Source: Dolichospermum sp. DET69
GTDB taxonomy: Bacteria; Cyanobacteriota; Cyanobacteriia; Cyanobacteriales; Nostocaceae
NCBI GenBank assembly: GCA_017355425.1
Contig: CP070233.1
Location: 4,071,501-4,135,500 of the forward strand
Direction: 5' to 3'
Length of the DNA stretch: 64,000 nucleotides
The notes under the pieces were generated by a model. That model worked only from the letters and a program-made list of their open reading frames with translations, did not search any database and was not told the DNA's origin. A program made the position numbers and the translations under genes. Shown here in pieces: positions 17,502-25,654 of this stretch; the first letter of the stretch is position 1, and the number at the start of each line of letters is the position of its first letter.

Positions 17502-19781
17502 CCCACATTCCGCACCCTTGACTGTCACAAACGGTGATTACGGAGGTAAATTGATGAAGAAGGAGTAAAAGAATACATTGATATATAAAAAAACAAATTT
17601 TAGATAGGAAAATTGATTCAGATGTATTCTCAATAAGAAGCAATAAAGAATAAGGGTGGTTTCTGGCAAAAAATATAATATAATTTTATTGTTAGTCTAT
17701 CAAGACTTAATCATAACTTATATCCTTCTAGAAATAAACTTAAAAATAGCATTAAAACTTAAACTCATTAATAAAATTAATGAGTCAAATTGTATAATTA
17801 AACTATTAATAATGTTGATAAATCAACTTATATATCTGTAGTAATTACGGCAAGCTTCTGGGAGAAATAGAAGAATGTACTTCATTTCAGATGTTAAGTT
17901 ATAAAAGTCTGTTTTTTGTTGAAAAGTAACAAGATGAACTGATTGAAAACATTGAAATATCCACCGCATTGTTGGATTGTTGATGGCTTTGCCCAATTGA
18001 TTTTTTACAGTATAGTTTAAGGATTTTAAAGCAGCCCTAATTTCTCTTTGTGCTAGAGTATAAACTAGCAGACATAACCCCATTATCATTGCTAATGCCT
18101 CTATTCTTTCTGGGCTTTTCAGGAAAATACTATCTGCTAAAAATAAAGGATTTTTGAGAAAACTAAATCCTCGTTCACAGGATTGCTGTGCTTTATATTC
18201 AGACAGCATTTTCTCTTTACTCAGTTCTTTTTCTGATAAAACATTTGTGGCAATTATAAACCTTCCTGCACTTAATACTTCTTGGTCAATAGCATCTTTA
18301 TTTTCAGCAACTGTTGCTAAGATTTGATAGCATTTTGATTGATTTTCTTCTTTGATGTTAGGACTTTTTTCGATAACTTCGATATTTTCTACTTGATGAT
18401 ATTTAAATTCTTTACTTATTTTGATTAATTCTTTTCTAGCATCAGCAGCACAAGCAAATTTTTCTTGCAATAGGTTTTTTAACTTAGTTTGAGTATTAGT
18501 CAAAGCTTTTTCTATTTTCTTTGATAATTTCTTTAAGTCAGATTTTTTTCTATCTTGACTTTGCACAACTAACCATCTTTGTTCTATATCTCCATAAGTT
18601 ATTTTCTTTTCGGCATAAGAATATCCTACTTTTTCACTTTTAACAAATTCCGATTCTGCTAAACTCATCACTAAGTTTTTTGCTGATTTTATCGTTAAGG
18701 GTACTCTGGTTAACCATTTGAGACTCGACATTAACTTGATATTTGATTCTGTATATAATGCGCTATCTGCTACTATCAAACTATCAACTTGTATTCTTTT
18801 CTGATATTCAACTGCGATTTCTCCAAATTTTTTAGAATCAACTTCATTCCCTGATACTGCTTTTATATATATTGGTATATCTCCATCTCCTGAACATACT
18901 AATTGTGTAATAAATTGTTTTAAATCTGGACGATGATCTCTTGAATAACCATAGGTCAGCTTTATCGCTTGAGGTGATTGACTCTCTTCATTTTCTTTTT
19001 CCAATGAACCTGATTCTTTTTGATTTTTAAATATTACTGATGGTAAACTATTTTCATATTCTCCATCTACATGAAATGATGTCGAATCCAAGTGTGATGA
19101 TGAAAGTGATATCTGATATATTTTTACCGCATTTAAACTGACTGCTAAAAATGTTGTATCTAGTCCTTTTATAAATAATTTATCTAATACTCTTCCCAGC
19201 TTATCATCGTTGAAATATTCTGGTTTTGCTCCTGCACCAATTAAGTGTTCACAAGCGATTAATTCAAAGAATTTTGGGAACATATATAAAGGCTGTGACA
19301 TCATGCTTAATCCATTTAAAATCATCGCCTTTACTACCTGACCCGCACTGACTTTTTCTTCTGGTTCTGACCCTAGTAAATTATTAATTATTTCTACTAT
19401 CCCAATTGAATCTACTATTCCTGCTACTATTCCTAAATGGTCAATCTTCTTCAATTCAAGGTCTTTTATATTCAACATGACAACAGAAACTCCACAAAAG
19501 TATCTGTTTTGTATTTTCTCATTTTTCTGTTGAGTCAACACATTTTTTTAGTTTTTTCATTGTCATTGAGGATAAACCTTTCAATGATTTTAAACTAAGT
19601 TTTCTATCAAAATAACCTAAGAACCAATAATTTCGTACTTAGTCGTGAATATTTAACTGTATCTCTAACTTAATAGTAATAATTCCTATTTAGCTTTAAC
19701 AAATCCTCTCAACATTTAGTTCTTATGTACTAAATACATCCGTTTGCTTGGGGTGTGACAGTTGTGGGTGCGGAATGTGGG
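17502..19781 (-). mobile_element. IS1634-family-like insertion sequence, 2280 bp
   Basis: Terminal inverted repeats start CCCACATTCCGCACCC on both sides and share an inner ACTGTCACA. The element is flanked by a perfect 6-bp direct duplication ATATAA (17496-17501 and 19782-19787). It carries one transposase gene plus AT-rich non-coding DNA of about 320 bases (17502-17822) and 240 bases (19542-19781). The perfect duplication and the clean reading frame of the target show a recent insertion. Confidence 0.95.
17823..19541 (-). CDS. IS1634-type transposase
   Basis: The protein has 572 residues from 19541, or 551 from the internal Met at 19478, which opens with NIKDLELKKIDHLGIVAGIV, the usual N-terminus of this family. 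DDE-type acidic residues are plausible in HLDSTSFHVDGE (~155), IVADSALYTE (~265) and the C-terminal region with QQSCERGFSFLKNPL (~455). The central part is lysine- and glutamate-rich and may form a coiled coil. The frame is intact, so the element may be mobile. Confidence 0.88.
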   Translation of the reverse strand: MLTQQKNEKIQNRYFCGVSVVMLNIKDLELKKIDHLGIVAGIVDSIGIVEIINNLLGSEPEEKVSAGQVVKAMILNGLSMMSQPLYMFPKFFELIACEHLIGAGAKPEYFNDDKLGRVLDKLFIKGLDTTFLAVSLNAVKIYQISLSSSHLDSTSFHVDGEYENSLPSVIFKNQKESGSLEKENEESQSPQAIKLTYGYSRDHRPDLKQFITQLVCSGDGDIPIYIKAVSGNEVDSKKFGEIAVEYQKRIQVDSLIVADSALYTESNIKLMSSLKWLTRVPLTIKSAKNLVMSLAESEFVKSEKVGYSYAEKKITYGDIEQRWLVVQSQDRKKSDLKKLSKKIEKALTNTQTKLKNLLQEKFACAADARKELIKISKEFKYHQVENIEVIEKSPNIKEENQSKCYQILATVAENKDAIDQEVLSAGRFIIATNVLSEKELSKEKMLSEYKAQQSCERGFSFLKNPLFLADSIFLKSPERIEALAMIMGLCLLVYTLAQREIRAALKSLNYTVKNQLGKAINNPTMRWIFQCFQSVHLVTFQQKTDFYNLTSEMKYILLFLPEACRNYYRYIS

Positions 19782-20153
19782 ATATAAGCATCTCTGGGGT
19801 CACGAACTAAATAAATAGTTTTTGGGAATAGATAGAATAGAGGCCAATGGGTTTTCATTAATGGGCGTTTTGAAAGATGATTTAATCGCTCTTTATGTAG
19901 TTCAATTTCAGGAACATAATCATCAATATTACGAAAGGTTATCTCTAATTTCTGTTCTAATAAGTTAGCTACCAAAAACCTAACCCATGTATTACCACTC
20001 TTGGGGTATGAACACAAAAAAGTATCGTCGCTATATACTTTATTAAGTCCCAATTTTAACAAGTCATCATTCGAGTTCATAAGCAGTCAGTTATTTGAAA
20101 AAATGTGAATATTTAAGATTTTACGAAGCTTATTAGATTGCGGAATTTTGATA

Positions 20154-20262
20154 CTAGTGGTCTGTCAATATTAATTTTGTGTGTTAACGAAGTTTGAAAG
20201 TATTGCTAACAAACGGTTATAAAATTTAATAACTCACAATTTCAAGCTTGACAGACTACTAG
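20154..20262. repeat. MITE-like element, 109 bp
   Basis: The ends read CTAGTGGTCTGTCA and, inverted, CTAGTAGTCTGTCA (one mismatch in 14). No coding potential. Such ends resemble those of small IS630/Tc1-type derived elements in cyanobacteria. It lies upstream of the disrupted sulfotransferase, in the region where its promoter should be. Confidence 0.65.
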
Positions 20263-20415
20263 ATTAATTGCCTGCAACTTTAGAGAACAATACGATGATC
20301 ATAGTCCCATATTGTTTTCACAAATGTTGAATGTTGTAATAAAATGTTATATGTCAGAATATAATTATCCTGTTAACGTTCTACGCGAAGGAAAGCTTGT
20401 AAGATTCGGGTTGAT

Positions 20416-20543
20416 AAGTAGGTGGGCGGAGGAAAATCAAAATATATTCCGTTTTGTAAAATGGCTGAAACTCAACCACAATAACGCATTAGGGTAAATT
20501 TACATATCATTACACATTTTAGTTATTTTACGTCCACCTACTT
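20416..20543. repeat. MITE-like element, 128 bp
   Basis: The ends AAGTAGGTGGGCG and, inverted, AAGTAGGTGGACG differ at one base. The interior is AT-rich and non-coding; an accidental 61-codon frame crossing it is not supported. It sits between the sulfotransferase and the flippase gene, in what should be a divergent promoter region. Confidence 0.65.
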
Positions 20544-20619
20544 CCCGATACCGTTCCTGTTCAATCCTTATTTGTTTGAAGTGCTGCAATATATTACTTT
20601 TCCTGAACATAAGTTGATC

Positions 20620-21984
20620 ATGACTCAAACAGCAATTTCTCAATCTGAGAATAGTGTCGATATTGGCTTACTGGCTCGTGATGCTGGTATTGCCTTAATT
20701 TTACAAGCGATTGGTGATGCCCTTGCCTATATGCTGCAATTTGCACTGATCTGGTGGATGGGGTCAACCGAATATGGTGTTTATAATTACGCACTCTCTT
20801 GGTCCTACTTATTAGCAATTTTTGCAGGTTTAGGTTTGCCTCATGCGGTTTTGCGCTTGGTTTCAGAATACAAGGTTCAACAAAATTGGGGGATGTTGCG
20901 GGGGATAATTCGGGGAAGTTGGCTACTGGTTTTTCTATCAGGCTGCGTGGTTTCTCTTCTAGGAAGTGTGATTGTGTTAATCATTAATCGGTATTACGAA
21001 TCGGACTATACGACTCCTCTGCTCATTGGTCTGTGGATGGTGCTATTGCAGGCTTTAACTCAGCTACAGTTAGAAACTTTCAGAGCCTTGGAAGATATTA
21101 CACTAGCCTTTGCACCCTCACGTATTTTATCGCCTGCCTTAATTCTGCTGGGAGGTTTTCTTCTTTTCACCAAAAACCATTCTTTGAGCAGTGTGCCAGT
21201 AATTTTGCTGTCAACACTGATCTTACTGGGAGTTGTTTTGTTGCAGCTATGGTTGTTGAGAAGAAAACTCAACCAAACTGTTGAAGCTGCCACGCCTACC
21301 TACGCTTATCGTGAGTGGTTAAAGGTTGCTCTCCCTTTATTGCTTCAATCTGCTTTCATTGTGATTTTGTTTCGTACTGACATTTTGATGATTGGTTCAT
21401 TAGTAGGTGCAGAAGCGGCAGGAGTTTACTCCGCAGCTAGCAACACTGCTGTGTGGGTTGCCTTCTTTTTGCAAATTATCAATATTGTGGCAGCACCTGC
21501 ATTTGCAACTCTGCACGCTCGCGGTGATCACCAGGGACTACAAGCTGTCGTATCGACTACAGCTTTGTGGGTTCTCTGGCCGTCCTTGCTCATTGCACTG
21601 CTCTTAATGGTTTTTGCCGAGCCGATTCTGGCGATGTTTGGGTCAGAATTTGTCACAGCAGACTGGGTGCTAAAAACTCTAGTGATTGGTGAAGTGATTA
21701 ATGTCCTATTCGGTCCCGTCAGCTTTTTACTGGGGATGACTGGACATCAAAATAAGTCAGCAATCGTATTTGGGTGTAGTGCTTTAATTAACGTGATACT
21801 GAACCCAATTGCAATTATCCACTTTGGAATACTTGGGTCTGCAATGACAACGGTTCTTTCAATGCTAATCTGGAAAATCTGGTTAAGTATTCTGGCGATG
21901 AAGTATGTCGGAGTTAATCCGTGGGCTTTGTATGGCTTGTTTAACTCAGGAGAAAAAGAGAACCAACAAAAACCAGCATCTTAA
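20620..21984 (+). CDS. MOP-superfamily flippase (Wzx/MATE-like polysaccharide-type exporter)
   Basis: Starting at ATG 20620 the protein has 454 residues and about 12-14 hydrophobic helices, the fold of the MATE/MOP superfamily. Near-N-terminal segments such as LARDAGIALILQAIGDALAYMLQ and the helix with TEYGVYNYALSWSYLLA look more like Wzx/RfbX polysaccharide flippases than NorM-type MATE pumps. It would move lipid-linked or amphipathic products across the cytoplasmic membrane. With a membrane glycosyltransferase and a sulfotransferase next to it, export of a sulfated glycolipid-like product is a reasonable inference. SxtM, SxtF and CyrK are from the same broad superfamily. Confidence 0.85.
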   Translation: MTQTAISQSENSVDIGLLARDAGIALILQAIGDALAYMLQFALIWWMGSTEYGVYNYALSWSYLLAIFAGLGLPHAVLRLVSEYKVQQNWGMLRGIIRGSWLLVFLSGCVVSLLGSVIVLIINRYYESDYTTPLLIGLWMVLLQALTQLQLETFRALEDITLAFAPSRILSPALILLGGFLLFTKNHSLSSVPVILLSTLILLGVVLLQLWLLRRKLNQTVEAATPTYAYREWLKVALPLLLQSAFIVILFRTDILMIGSLVGAEAAGVYSAASNTAVWVAFFLQIINIVAAPAFATLHARGDHQGLQAVVSTTALWVLWPSLLIALLLMVFAEPILAMFGSEFVTADWVLKTLVIGEVINVLFGPVSFLLGMTGHQNKSAIVFGCSALINVILNPIAIIHFGILGSAMTTVLSMLIWKIWLSILAMKYVGVNPWALYGLFNSGEKENQQKPAS

Positions 21985-22437
21985 GCCTCTTTCAAGAAAT
22001 AAGTAAGTAGCCATCATGAACTGCGTACACCAGGAGGGATGAAAATCTATTTTCAAGTCAGTCGGACAAAATTAAATTCGCTTGTTGAGGGAGGGAACAG
22101 GGAATAGTATGGCTTACGCCACGCTATGCTATCGACAAGCTCAGTGCATCGCATGGAACATGGAACAGAAAAATCAGTTGTGTAATTAATTCTGTCCCAT
22201 TTCTTACGAGCCGAAACCCTGATTATCCTGATAATTACGATTTTCGTTTTGTGGAGTTTTTAAGCAACCCGTAGTTAGTGAAAGCATTTTTTAAGAAGAC
22301 TATTACACTTGGCTTCACACTCTTGAAACCAGATATCAGGATGATATTCTTGCCAAACATTTATTCTATCTTTTCTTGGCTTTGGCATTTCAATTGATAG
22401 TTGATATGTGACTGATGTGTAAAGCCATAACCACCTC
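21985..22437. other. Intergenic, repeat-bearing
   Basis: No gene is supported here. About 22107-22156 contains an interspersed repeat, GGCTTACGCCACGCTATGC followed by ATCGACAAGCTCAGTGCATCG, of a kind common in nostocalean genomes. The remainder is AT-rich sequence without recognisable structure. It is the border between the biosynthetic cluster and the restriction locus. Confidence 0.5.
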
Positions 22438-22668
22438 ATGTCTCAAATAATAGCACCTCAGAGTGTAAAATTGGGGGTATGGAAATGTCTGAAAGCCGGA
22501 GTCAACCCTGAATTCCCTGAACAAGGTACACCTCAACGTGGCGTGTGCAGCCCATTACTTGCCAACATTGCCCTACATGGAATAGAAGCCATACATAAAT
22601 CTGTGAGATACGCAGATGGGGGTAAATATAGCGAAATATCTACGCCTACCACCGCACTGATGTTGTAA
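22438..22668 (+). pseudogene. Group II intron reverse-transcriptase fragment
   Basis: The translated segment CLKAGVNPEFPEQGTPQ, then a GV-SPLLANIAL stretch and RYAD, is almost the same as the RT motif region of the intact intron protein at 24023-25654. It lacks everything upstream and breaks off after RYAD, where the catalytic second Asp is lost (RYADGG). It is a relic of a second, related intron copy. The sequence just downstream (22669-22800) shows no clear continuation. Confidence 0.75.
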
Positions 22669-23108
22669 TTTTAGACGGCAAATGCCTCAGTCAAGGACTC
22701 ATAGCTCGCCTGCACTTAAAGCATCACGTCCCCTATGGTTTGCATGGCAGTTTCATACACGATTTTTAATGGTTTCAAACCCGCCCTTTGTGACTCCTTG
22801 GGGTGGGGGTGCTATCTGATGGGTATAGGTTTTGACGAATGTATCTGAAATGGGGTTTTTCTGTCGATTGAACTACTCCGTTTAGTTGGTGATAATTTAG
22901 CATTTTCTCGAAATCCTTTGCGGCACTGCATTTGAGTAATTTCAACAAACTTTCAGTGAATAACTAACTATTTGTTCCTCAAATGTGGTAACTATGATTG
23001 TCTAGGCTATGGCTAAAGATAACCAATTTTCTTTTTATCAGAGCTACTGTTGTATAAATTTATATAAATTTCTAATTTCTCCAGTCCAGTAAACAGTATT
23101 TACCATCC
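22669..23108. other. Intergenic, no gene seen
   Basis: Stops occur in all frames at short intervals. The stretch from 22669 to about 22800 may be decayed mobile DNA attached to the RT fragment. The last ~120 bases should hold the promoter of the hsd operon, but I cannot pick out convincing -35/-10 boxes. Confidence 0.4.
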
Positions 23109-23471
23109 ATGCTTAACATCACTCAACTAGAATCTTCTCTCTGGGAAGCAGCAGACCAACTCAGGGCTAATTCTCGACTTAATGCCAATGAATACAGTAT
23201 GCCCGTATTGGGGCTAATTTTCCTCCGTCATGCCACAAATCGTTTCAATGCTGTAAAAGCTGATATTGAGCAGAATTTACCATCACGGGGAGGTAAAAAA
23301 CGCCCCATTACCACAGATGACTTTAAAGGAAAATCAGCAATTTTCTTACCAGAAGAATCTCAATATCAACAAATCCTGAATTTACCGGAAGATGGCAAGA
23401 TTGGTGAAGCTATTAATAAAGCCATGAAAGCCATAGAAGAAATAGAACCAGAGATGTTAAAAGGGGTTTTA
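23109..23471 (+). CDS. hsdM: Type I restriction-modification methyltransferase subunit HsdM, exon 1
   Basis: The first 121 codons encode the N-terminal helical domain of HsdM (LESSLWEAADQLRANSRLNANEY, then VLGLIFLRHATNRF). The coding sequence stops making sense after EMLKGVL, exactly where GTGCG, the 5' signature of a group II intron, begins at 23472. The rest of the protein resumes at 25655. Joined, the exons read KGVL-PREYTKFEPDLL, the normal HsdM sequence, giving a 745-residue protein. Modification activity therefore depends on splicing of the intron. Confidence 0.9.
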
Positions 23472-25654
23472 GTGCGATTCGTTGTTAGCTGAATCACGGT
23501 ATCCAGTCCGTACATAAGCTAACCAACCCAATCCAATCATGGAAAAAGGTTGAACTCTCGGTCTGATATGGGTGAAAGTCCCATCTACCAGACTCAGGTA
23601 TGAATCCCTATCTGCCCACACCGACCAGACTCGGTTTCTGGAGAGTGAAGCTAGGAACAGGGCGCAATCAGACATCCGTTGTGAGGTGACACTGGTGCTA
23701 ATGGGGAGTTCCCACGGTGAAAACAGAGCCTAGAAAAGCAACTTACGCCAGAGCAGGACACAACAATAAAACCTGACTCCACTGGAATTAATTCCCGCCG
23801 CATCCTGTTGAGAATAGCGGCAAGAGTCTAGGGAATCCAGTAGTTGAAGTGGCTACACCTAAAGGAACGAACAATCAACCGAGGGAACGAATAAAAACGG
23901 ATTGAGGGTCTAGGGGTGGTCGAACCCGGAGTAAGCTGGACGAGCAGCGGAATCCCTTCAATTCGGGTAGGACAGACCGTAATTGGTCTGAGGTGTTCAG
24001 AATACACAGATTGGAGCAGAGCATGATTAGACACAGAGAAAACTCTAGTGAATCCTGGAAGACGTTACCGTGGAAGAAATTCCGCCGTAACTTATTCCGC
24101 CTACAAAAACGAGTGTACAAAGCGGTTCAAGTTGGCGACAAGCGCAAAGCGAAGTCCCTACAAAAGCTGATTCTGAAGTCTACCGCAGCGAGATTACTGG
24201 CTATCCGTCAAGTAACACAGCTAAATGCCGGGAAAAAGACAGCGGGAATTGACGGGAAAACCGCGCTCTCATTCGAGCAAAGGTTTGAACTAAATGAAAA
24301 ACTTAGAACCGAATGCAATGACTGGAAACACCAGGGATTGCGTGAAATACCCATTCCTAAAAAGGATGGTAAAACCCGAATTCTCAAAGTCCCCACTATT
24401 GCAGATAGAGCATATCAGTGCCTTATCAAGTACGCATTAGAACCAGCACACGAAGCAACATTCCACGCTAGAAGCTACGGATTTAGGACAGGACGTTCAG
24501 CGCATGACGCACAGAAAATCTTGTTCATCAACCTAAGCTCTATCGCCAACGGAATAGATAAACGAGTTATAGAACTCGATATCGAAAAATGTTTCGATAG
24601 GATAAACCACACCGCTATCATGGATAAACTCATCGCTCCTTATAGCATAAGACAAGGAATCTTCCGATGTCTCAAAGCCGGAGTTAATCCAGAGTTTCCT
24701 GAACAAGGAACACCTCAAGGCGGAGTGGTAAGTCCACTATTAGCTAACATCGCCTTAAACGGTATCGAAAGTATTCATACATATAAAGATGCCGGAGGGT
24801 CAATAAAAGAACCATCAATCCGTTATGCGGATGACATGGTAATAATACTTAGACCTCAAGACGATGCCACAGAAATACTTGACAAAATCAGTCAGTTCCT
24901 AGCAGAGCGGGGAATGAAAGTCAGCGAGAAAAAGACAAAGCTAACCGCCGCGACAGATGGGTTTGATTTCCTCGGCTGGCATTTTAAAGTCCAGAAAAAC
25001 GGGAAGTTTAGATGCGTTCCATCTGCGGACAACTTTAAATCTTTTCGCAAGAAAGTAAAACACATCGTCAACAACTCGAATTATGGTGCTACCACAAAGG
25101 CCGAGAAATTAGCCCCTGTAGTTAGAGGTTGGAGGAACTACCACCGCTTCTGCAAGATGGATGGGTCAAGGTTCTCCCTATGGCACATCAATCACAGAGC
25201 ATTTAGGGTATTCAACAAGGAAACTAAACAGAATCGCCTTACTAGCCAAGAGTTAATAAAGAAGGCATTCCCAGCAGTTCCTTACTCCGTAAACAAACAC
25301 ATCAATGTCAAAGGTGAGAAATCACCATACGACGGAGATTTGAGTTACTGGAGCGAGCGTAACAGCAAGCTCTATAACAACAATACCTCTAAAGCCCTCA
25401 AACGGCAAAGCCATAAATGTGGTCATTGTGGTCTAAAAATGCTCAGTGATGAGAAGGTACACTTACATCATATAGATGGAAACCATAAGAATGGTAAACC
25501 CAAAAACCTTCTAGCAATTCACTTTCATCTGCCACGATTACATTCACATGAGCAAAAGCGAAAGTTAAGAACATCGGAAGCTGGGTGCAGTGAAAGCTGC
25601 ACGCCCAGATTTAACAGAGAGGGGCGGGAAATAATATTCCCCCTCGACTCTACC
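23472..25654 (+). mobile_element. Group II intron inserted in hsdM, 2183 bp
   Basis: It starts with GTGCG and ends with a domain VI-like hairpin (about 25616-25650, GAGGGGCGGGAAATAA and CCCCCTC) after a domain V-like hairpin at 25578-25611 (CTGGGTGCAGTGAAAGCTGC then ACGCCCAG). The region 23480-24020 is structured and non-coding, as expected of domains I-III. The ends are placed by the requirement that exon reading frames join; the 3' end may be one base off. It encodes a reverse transcriptase/maturase with an HNH nuclease domain. Confidence 0.9.
24023..25654 (+). CDS. ltrA: Group II intron reverse transcriptase/maturase with HNH domain, open at its 3' end
   Basis: From ATG 24023 the protein shows the N-terminal segment WKTLPWKKFRRNLFRLQKR, RT blocks (VTQLNAGKKTAGIDG; PKKDGKTR; the catalytic RYADDMVI near 24823), the maturase X domain (LVRGWRNYHRFCK-like, ~25110-25160) and an HNH finger CGHCGLKML with HLHHIDGNHKNGKPKNL (~25416-25510). 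It supports intron splicing and retrohoming. The odd point is that there is no stop codon before the intron end: the frame runs through domains V and VI and continues in phase into hsdM exon 2, giving a 1178-codon open frame from 23993. I end the feature at the intron boundary. Confidence 0.9.

Larger units (their letters stand above)
17057..20080 (-). pseudogene. PAPS-dependent sulfotransferase, split by an IS
   Basis: The two halves are 20080-19782 (N-terminal; PAPS 5'-phosphosulfate loop YPKSGNTW and LVRDPRDAY) and 17501-17057 (C-terminal; SLYHYATKNGW, FRYEDL, FRKGQIGEW). Removing bases 17502-19781 and one copy of the 6-bp duplication restores one continuous frame of 245 codons, reading RDPRDAYISLYHYATKNG across the junction. 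The rebuilt protein has the 5'-PSB, 3'-PB and C-terminal GxxGxW-type motifs of sulfotransferase 1 family enzymes, with length like CyrJ. It would transfer sulfate from PAPS to a hydroxyl or amine. No other substitutions or stops are seen, so the disruption looks recent. Confidence 0.93.

Noticed and set aside
17656-17841. Small ORF at the left end inside the IS
   Set aside because: AT-rich, low-complexity reading (Ile/Leu/Lys-rich) within the non-coding part of the IS1634-like element.
20312-20497. 61-codon ORF on the + strand
   Set aside because: It crosses the left end of a MITE-like element and has no ribosome-binding site or recognisable domain.
1-21984. Call the left region a saxitoxin or cylindrospermopsin cluster
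   Set aside because: Only tailoring and export classes are shared. The diagnostic core genes (SxtA-type PKS, amidinotransferase SxtG or CyrA, NRPS/PKS CyrB) are absent, and the PKS has a different domain set.
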